DNA of 8,647 nt from assembly GCA_005880345.1 (NCBI GenBank), contig VBGE01000118.1, positions 1 through 8,647 on the forward strand, given 5' to 3'. The translations under genes and the position numbers were made by a program. Source of the DNA: Chloroflexota bacterium (GTDB lineage Bacteria; Chloroflexota; Dormibacteria; Dormibacterales; Dormibacteraceae). Of the stretch, positions 6,566-8,647 are shown one piece after another. Each line of letters starts with the position of its first letter. Within the stretch, counting starts at the first letter, position 1. The notes under the pieces were generated by a model, which was given only the letters and a program-made list of their open reading frames with translations, did not search any database and was not told the origin of the DNA.

Positions 6566-7104
6566 GCAAGATCCGCGTGAGCGGCGGCGAGGCACGCGGC
6601 CGCCGCCTCAAGGCGCCCAAGAACATCCGCCCCACCATGGACATGGTCAAGCAGGCCATCTTCAACATGGTCGGCCCCGACATCGAAGGATCGACAGTGC
6701 TCGACCTGTTCGCCGGCTCGGGCGCCCTGGGCATCGAGGCTCTGTCGCGCGGCGCGGCCGTGGTCACTTTCGTGGACCAGCATCCGCGCGGTCTTGCTAT
6801 CCTGCGCCAGAACTTGGACGCCCTCGGCTTCAAGGACCGCGCGCACATCGTCCGCGGTGACGTGGTGCGGTGGGTCGAAGCATCGCCAGACGCGGTCAGG
6901 AAAGCCGACTTCGTGTTTCTGGACCCGCCGTACGACGACGCCGTCCTCGATCGGGCCCTCAGAGCGCTCGACCACACGGTCGAAGATGCAACGGTTCTCG
7001 CCGAGCACTCGCGCCGGCAGCAGCCGCCGAGCCTCGAGCGCCTGCACGTCGACCGCGAGCGCCGCTATGGCGACACGGTGGTGACGGTGCTCAAGACGGC
7101 ATGA
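6562..7104 (+). CDS. rsmD: 16S rRNA (guanine966-N2)-methyltransferase RsmD
   Basis: A 180-residue Rossmann-fold methyltransferase that methylates G966 of 16S rRNA in the small subunit using S-adenosylmethionine. It begins IRVSGGEARGRRLKAP, followed by RPTMDMVKQAIFNMV (residues 24-38), the RsmD signature region. The SAM-binding motif I is VLDLFAGSGALGIEALSRGA (46-65) and the catalytic motif IV is FLDPPYDD (119-126). The closing part RRYGDTVVTVL is also typical. GTG 6562 is the start and its bases overlap the selD stop as GTGA; its stop overlaps the coaD ATG as ATGA. Both overlaps suggest translational coupling within one transcript. The rsmD-coaD pairing is widely conserved. Length and motifs are normal for the family. 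Confidence 0.95.
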   Translation: MSKIRVSGGEARGRRLKAPKNIRPTMDMVKQAIFNMVGPDIEGSTVLDLFAGSGALGIEALSRGAAVVTFVDQHPRGLAILRQNLDALGFKDRAHIVRGDVVRWVEASPDAVRKADFVFLDPPYDDAVLDRALRALDHTVEDATVLAEHSRRQQPPSLERLHVDRERRYGDTVVTVLKTA

Positions 7105-7616
7105 TGGCCCGCAATAACGTCAACCAGGTCCCGAACTCGAAGATCGCGGTCTATCCAGGCAGCTTCGACCCGTTCACCAACGGCCATCTGGATGTGGTCG
7201 ACCGCGCCCTGGGCATCTTCGACAGGCTCATCGTCGCCGTCGCGGCCAACCCGGAGAAGCGTCAGCCGCTGTTCACCGTCGAAGAGCGCGTCCAGCTCAT
7301 CCAGGCCTCACTCGAAAGCCGCGACCGCGCGGAAGTGTCGACTTACACGGGGCTCACGGTGGAGTACGCGCGTTCCCGCGGTGCGCGCACGCTTGTGAAG
7401 GGCTTACGCGCCTACTCCGACTTCGACGCCGAGCTGCAGCAGGCGCTCATGAACCGCAAGCTCGCCCCCGACATCCATACCGTCTTCCTGATGTCGAGCT
7501 TCGCGCACATATTCGTCTCGTCAAGTATCTTGAAGGACATCGCCAGCTACGGCGGCAAGGTCTCGGACCTGGTACCGCCGCCGGTGGCGCGAGCGTTGAA
7601 GGAGAAATTCAGATAA
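7101..7616 (+). CDS. coaD: Pantetheine-phosphate adenylyltransferase
   Basis: A 171-residue nucleotidyltransferase for the penultimate step of coenzyme A synthesis, joining ATP and 4'-phosphopantetheine to dephospho-CoA. The core signature KIAVYPGSFDPFTNGHLDVV spans residues 14-33 and includes the TxGH nucleotide-binding motif (Thr26, His29). Further hallmarks are VKGLRAYSDFDAELQQALMNRKL (99-121) and FVSSSILKDIASYGGKVSDLVP (138-159), which matches the C-terminal SS-E/D-IA-GG-V segment. About 12 residues precede the usual start of the family, MMARNNVNQVPNS; two ATG codons stand in tandem at 7101 and 7104. I chose 7101 because it overlaps the rsmD stop. The gene ends at TAA 7614-7616, inside the ATAA that probably also starts the next gene. 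Confidence 0.96.
   Translation: MMARNNVNQVPNSKIAVYPGSFDPFTNGHLDVVDRALGIFDRLIVAVAANPEKRQPLFTVEERVQLIQASLESRDRAEVSTYTGLTVEYARSRGARTLVKGLRAYSDFDAELQQALMNRKLAPDIHTVFLMSSFAHIFVSSSILKDIASYGGKVSDLVPPPVARALKEKFR
7599..7604 (+). promoter_or_regulatory. Shine-Dalgarno site supporting an ATA start
   Basis: AAGGAG, at the end of coaD, is the clearest ribosome binding site in this window. It stands 8 bases before ATA 7613 and 86 bases before the first ATG (7691) of the downstream frame, so it supports initiation at 7613 rather than 7691. Confidence 0.55.
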
Positions 7617-8098
7617 AGGTCGACGAGCTGCTTGACCGTTTCGAGTATCTGATCCAGAACGCGCGCCACGTCCCGCTCTCGACGCAGGTCATGCTGAACG
7701 AGGACGAGATCATGGAGCTCATCGACCAGATCCGATTCAACCTGCCCGATGAGATCAAGCAGGCCAACTGGACCGTCTCTGAGCAGCAACGCATCGTGTC
7801 CGAGGCTCACGCGGAGGCGTCGCGCATCATGTCGCGGGCCAACGAGCGCGCGGAGGAGCAGGCGTCCGAGCACGAGATCCTGCGACGAGCCGAGCGTCAC
7901 TCATCGCAGGTGGTCAAGGACGCGCAGGCGAAGGGCGACCAGATCGTCCGCGAGTCCGAGGCGTACGCGCTCGAGCAGCTCAAGCAGCTCGAGGCCCACC
8001 TCGGTCGCACGCTGCAGACAGTGCGGCGTGGGGTGGAGGCGCTGCAGTCGAACCAGCCACAGAGTGCGGAGACCGCGGACCAGGCGATCGGCAGCTAG
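7613..8098 (+). CDS. SepIVA/DivIVA-like coiled-coil septation protein with apparent ATA start
   Basis: A protein of 161 residues if started at ATA 7613, or 135 if started at ATG 7691. The N-terminal KVDELLDRFEYLIQNARHVPLS, then VMLNEDEIMELIDQIRFNLPDEIKQA, resembles my recollection of the mycobacterial septation protein SepIVA (Rv2927c), which has an EARGVPM segment followed by a LID-I-IPGEL segment. A heptad-rich coiled coil with many Ala, Glu and Arg follows (about residues 60-125), and the end EAYALEQLKQLEAHLGRTL also resembles SepIVA. The mycobacterial protein is longer. A role in cell division or membrane organisation is inferred from this likeness. The conserved part begins 26 codons before the first ATG, with no ATG, GTG or TTG between it and the coaD stop, and a good Shine-Dalgarno precedes ATA. 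No transmembrane helix is seen. Confidence 0.7.
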   Translation: MKVDELLDRFEYLIQNARHVPLSTQVMLNEDEIMELIDQIRFNLPDEIKQANWTVSEQQRIVSEAHAEASRIMSRANERAEEQASEHEILRRAERHSSQVVKDAQAKGDQIVRESEAYALEQLKQLEAHLGRTLQTVRRGVEALQSNQPQSAETADQAIGS

Positions 8099-8105
8099 TC
8101 TCCGG

Positions 8106-8111
8106 TAGAAT
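8106..8111 (+). promoter_or_regulatory. -10-like hexamer before rpmF
   Basis: TAGAAT lies 10 bases before the rpmF ATG and is close to the TATAAT consensus. It would allow separate expression of rpmF and fabD with a leader of only a few bases. No -35 was identified; moderate to weak evidence. Confidence 0.35.
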
Positions 8112-8121
8112 TCCGCGAGCC

Positions 8122-8310
8122 ATGGCTCTACCGAAAGTCAAGCTATCGAAGTCCAAGAAAGGACGCCGCCGCTCGCATCTCGCGCTCGCGCTGGTCCAGA
8201 TCCAGGCGTGCCCCAACTGCAAGCACATGAGGCGGCCGCACACGGTGTGTCCGAACTGCGGCCACTACGGCCCCGGCTCTGGCCGCGAAGTCATCAAAGT
8301 CAAGGAATAG
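8122..8310 (+). CDS. rpmF: Large subunit ribosomal protein bL32
   Basis: A 62-residue basic ribosomal protein of the 50S subunit. The N-terminal LPKVKLSKSKKGRRRSHLAL is the standard bL32 opening (usually VPKRKTSKSRRDKRRAH). A zinc-ribbon pair CPNC (residues 30-33) and CPNCGHYG (43-50) identifies the C+ zinc-binding form, so this copy would be the zinc-replete type. The last part GREVIKVKE is also typical. The start is ATG 8122, 23 bp after the coiled-coil gene; no strong Shine-Dalgarno is visible. The DUF177/YceD gene that usually precedes rpmF is not present here, its place being taken by the SepIVA-like gene, and plsX and fabH do not follow it. Confidence 0.97.
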   Translation: MALPKVKLSKSKKGRRRSHLALALVQIQACPNCKHMRRPHTVCPNCGHYGPGSGREVIKVKE

Positions 8311-8317
8311 GCACTGT

Positions 8318-8358
8318 CCTCCCCATTCATGGGGAGGTGGCCCGAAGGGCCGGAGGGG
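8318..8358 (+). repeat. Double-palindrome (REP-like) element between rpmF and fabD
   Basis: CCTCCCC (8318-8324) pairs perfectly with GGGGAGG (8331-8337) around ATTCAT, and right after it GGCCC (8339-8343) pairs with GGGCC (8347-8351) around GAA; then CGGAGGGG follows. The two adjacent hairpins with G-rich flanks look like a dispersed palindromic element. Similar phrases occur many times in some GC-rich genomes by my recollection, but only one copy is in this window. There is no T-run, so it is not a classical terminator. Confidence 0.5.
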
Positions 8359-8647
8359 CTGATCCGATCCCACCGCGTATAGCCTTCCTGTTCCCCGGCC
8401 AGGGCTCGCAACAGCCCGGAATGGGGGAGGAGCTCCTCCAGGACTCGGAGATCTCGACCCTCTGTGACCGCTGCTCGAAGGACGCCGGCATCGACCTTCG
8501 CCGCCTCCTCACCACCGCCGGCGACGACGAGCTCCGCCTCACCCAGAACGCCCAGCCCGCGCTGTGTTTCGTCGGCATCGCACTCACTGGGCTGCTGCGC
8601 CGGAAAGGCATCGAGCCCTTCGCCGGTGCAGGCCACTCGGTCGGCGA
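8337..8647 (+). CDS. fabD: Malonyl-CoA:ACP transacylase FabD, N-terminal part
   Basis: FabD moves malonyl from CoA to acyl carrier protein and feeds fatty-acid synthesis. The frame carries RIAFLFPGQGSQQPGMGEEL (residues 14-33), the family's opening, LTQNAQPAL, and GHSVGE near the window end, where Ser101 is the catalytic nucleophile (GHSLGE in most members). The gene continues beyond 8647. The only ATG, GTG or TTG before the motif is GTG 8337, which adds about 13 residues (ARRAGGADPIPP) unlike the family and lies inside the palindromic element. The family normally starts 1-2 residues before IAFLFPGQG, where this sequence has CGT ATA; GGAGGGG (8352-8358) is placed 8 bases before an ATC at 8367. 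The start is therefore uncertain; the function is not. Confidence 0.92.
   Translation, partial: MARRAGGADPIPPRIAFLFPGQGSQQPGMGEELLQDSEISTLCDRCSKDAGIDLRRLLTTAGDDELRLTQNAQPALCFVGIALTGLLRRKGIEPFAGAGHSVG

Noticed and set aside
5639..6595. 318-codon minus-strand frame opposite selD
   Set aside because: The plus strand is clearly SelD; the antisense translation has no family features.
8318..8351. Two hairpins after rpmF as a rho-independent terminator
   Set aside because: No T-run follows either stem and fabD begins at once downstream; a repeat-like element fits better.
8329..8382. ATG at 8329 as a start for fabD
   Set aside because: It is out of frame with the PGQGSQ motif and meets TAG at 8380-8382 after 17 codons.

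Overview
This window is a GC-rich bacterial chromosome segment that combines core housekeeping genes with a few accessory ones. The gene order degV - recG - rsmD - coaD - SepIVA-like coiled coil - rpmF - fabD, the DUF2236 protein and the SepIVA-like protein point to a Gram-positive-type (Terrabacteria) lineage such as Dormibacterota, Chloroflexota or a deep Actinomycetota. That placement is inference; the sequence alone cannot fix the phylum. Several starts have a -10-like hexamer 6-10 nt upstream and no Shine-Dalgarno, which suggests leaderless transcripts.

Layout. Position 1-105 is the 3' end of a DegV-family gene. 95-892 (minus) is a DUF2236/MpaB-like oxygenase. 932-1860 (plus) is a two-gene unit: an FTR1-like membrane protein with an internal duplication, followed by a small two-helix membrane protein. 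1880-2473 (minus) is an unrecognised helical protein whose probable membrane anchor lies just upstream in another frame. 2648-4729 (plus) is RecG, convergent with a LigB-type class III extradiol dioxygenase (4722-5546, minus). From 5567 to the end everything is on the plus strand and tightly packed: selD, rsmD, coaD, a SepIVA-like gene, rpmF and fabD (cut off by the window end). There is no gene-free stretch above 300 bp, and I saw no tRNA, rRNA, CRISPR array or insertion sequence.

The main discovery is that selD is itself a selenoprotein gene. An ATG at 5567 opens a frame reading the SelD N-terminus (LTEYSHGAG), then an in-frame TGA at 5612-5614 where Sec or Cys is expected, then ACK and the rest of SelD. 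A hairpin just after the TGA is a candidate bacterial SECIS. Ordinary gene calling would start at GTG 5633 and lose the active site. The organism should therefore encode selA, selB and selC elsewhere.

Two other starts look non-canonical. The SepIVA-like frame has conserved sequence 26 codons upstream of its first ATG, back to an ATA that overlaps the coaD stop (ATAA) and has the best Shine-Dalgarno of the window. fabD has no normal start at the expected place; a double-palindrome element sits there instead. How the genes work together: selD through fabD mix selenium activation, ribosome modification and ribosomal protein L32, CoA synthesis, septation and fatty-acid initiation, a typical growth-linked cluster. 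The genes at 95-2473 and the dioxygenase look like insertions into the usual degV-recG-rsmD neighbourhood.
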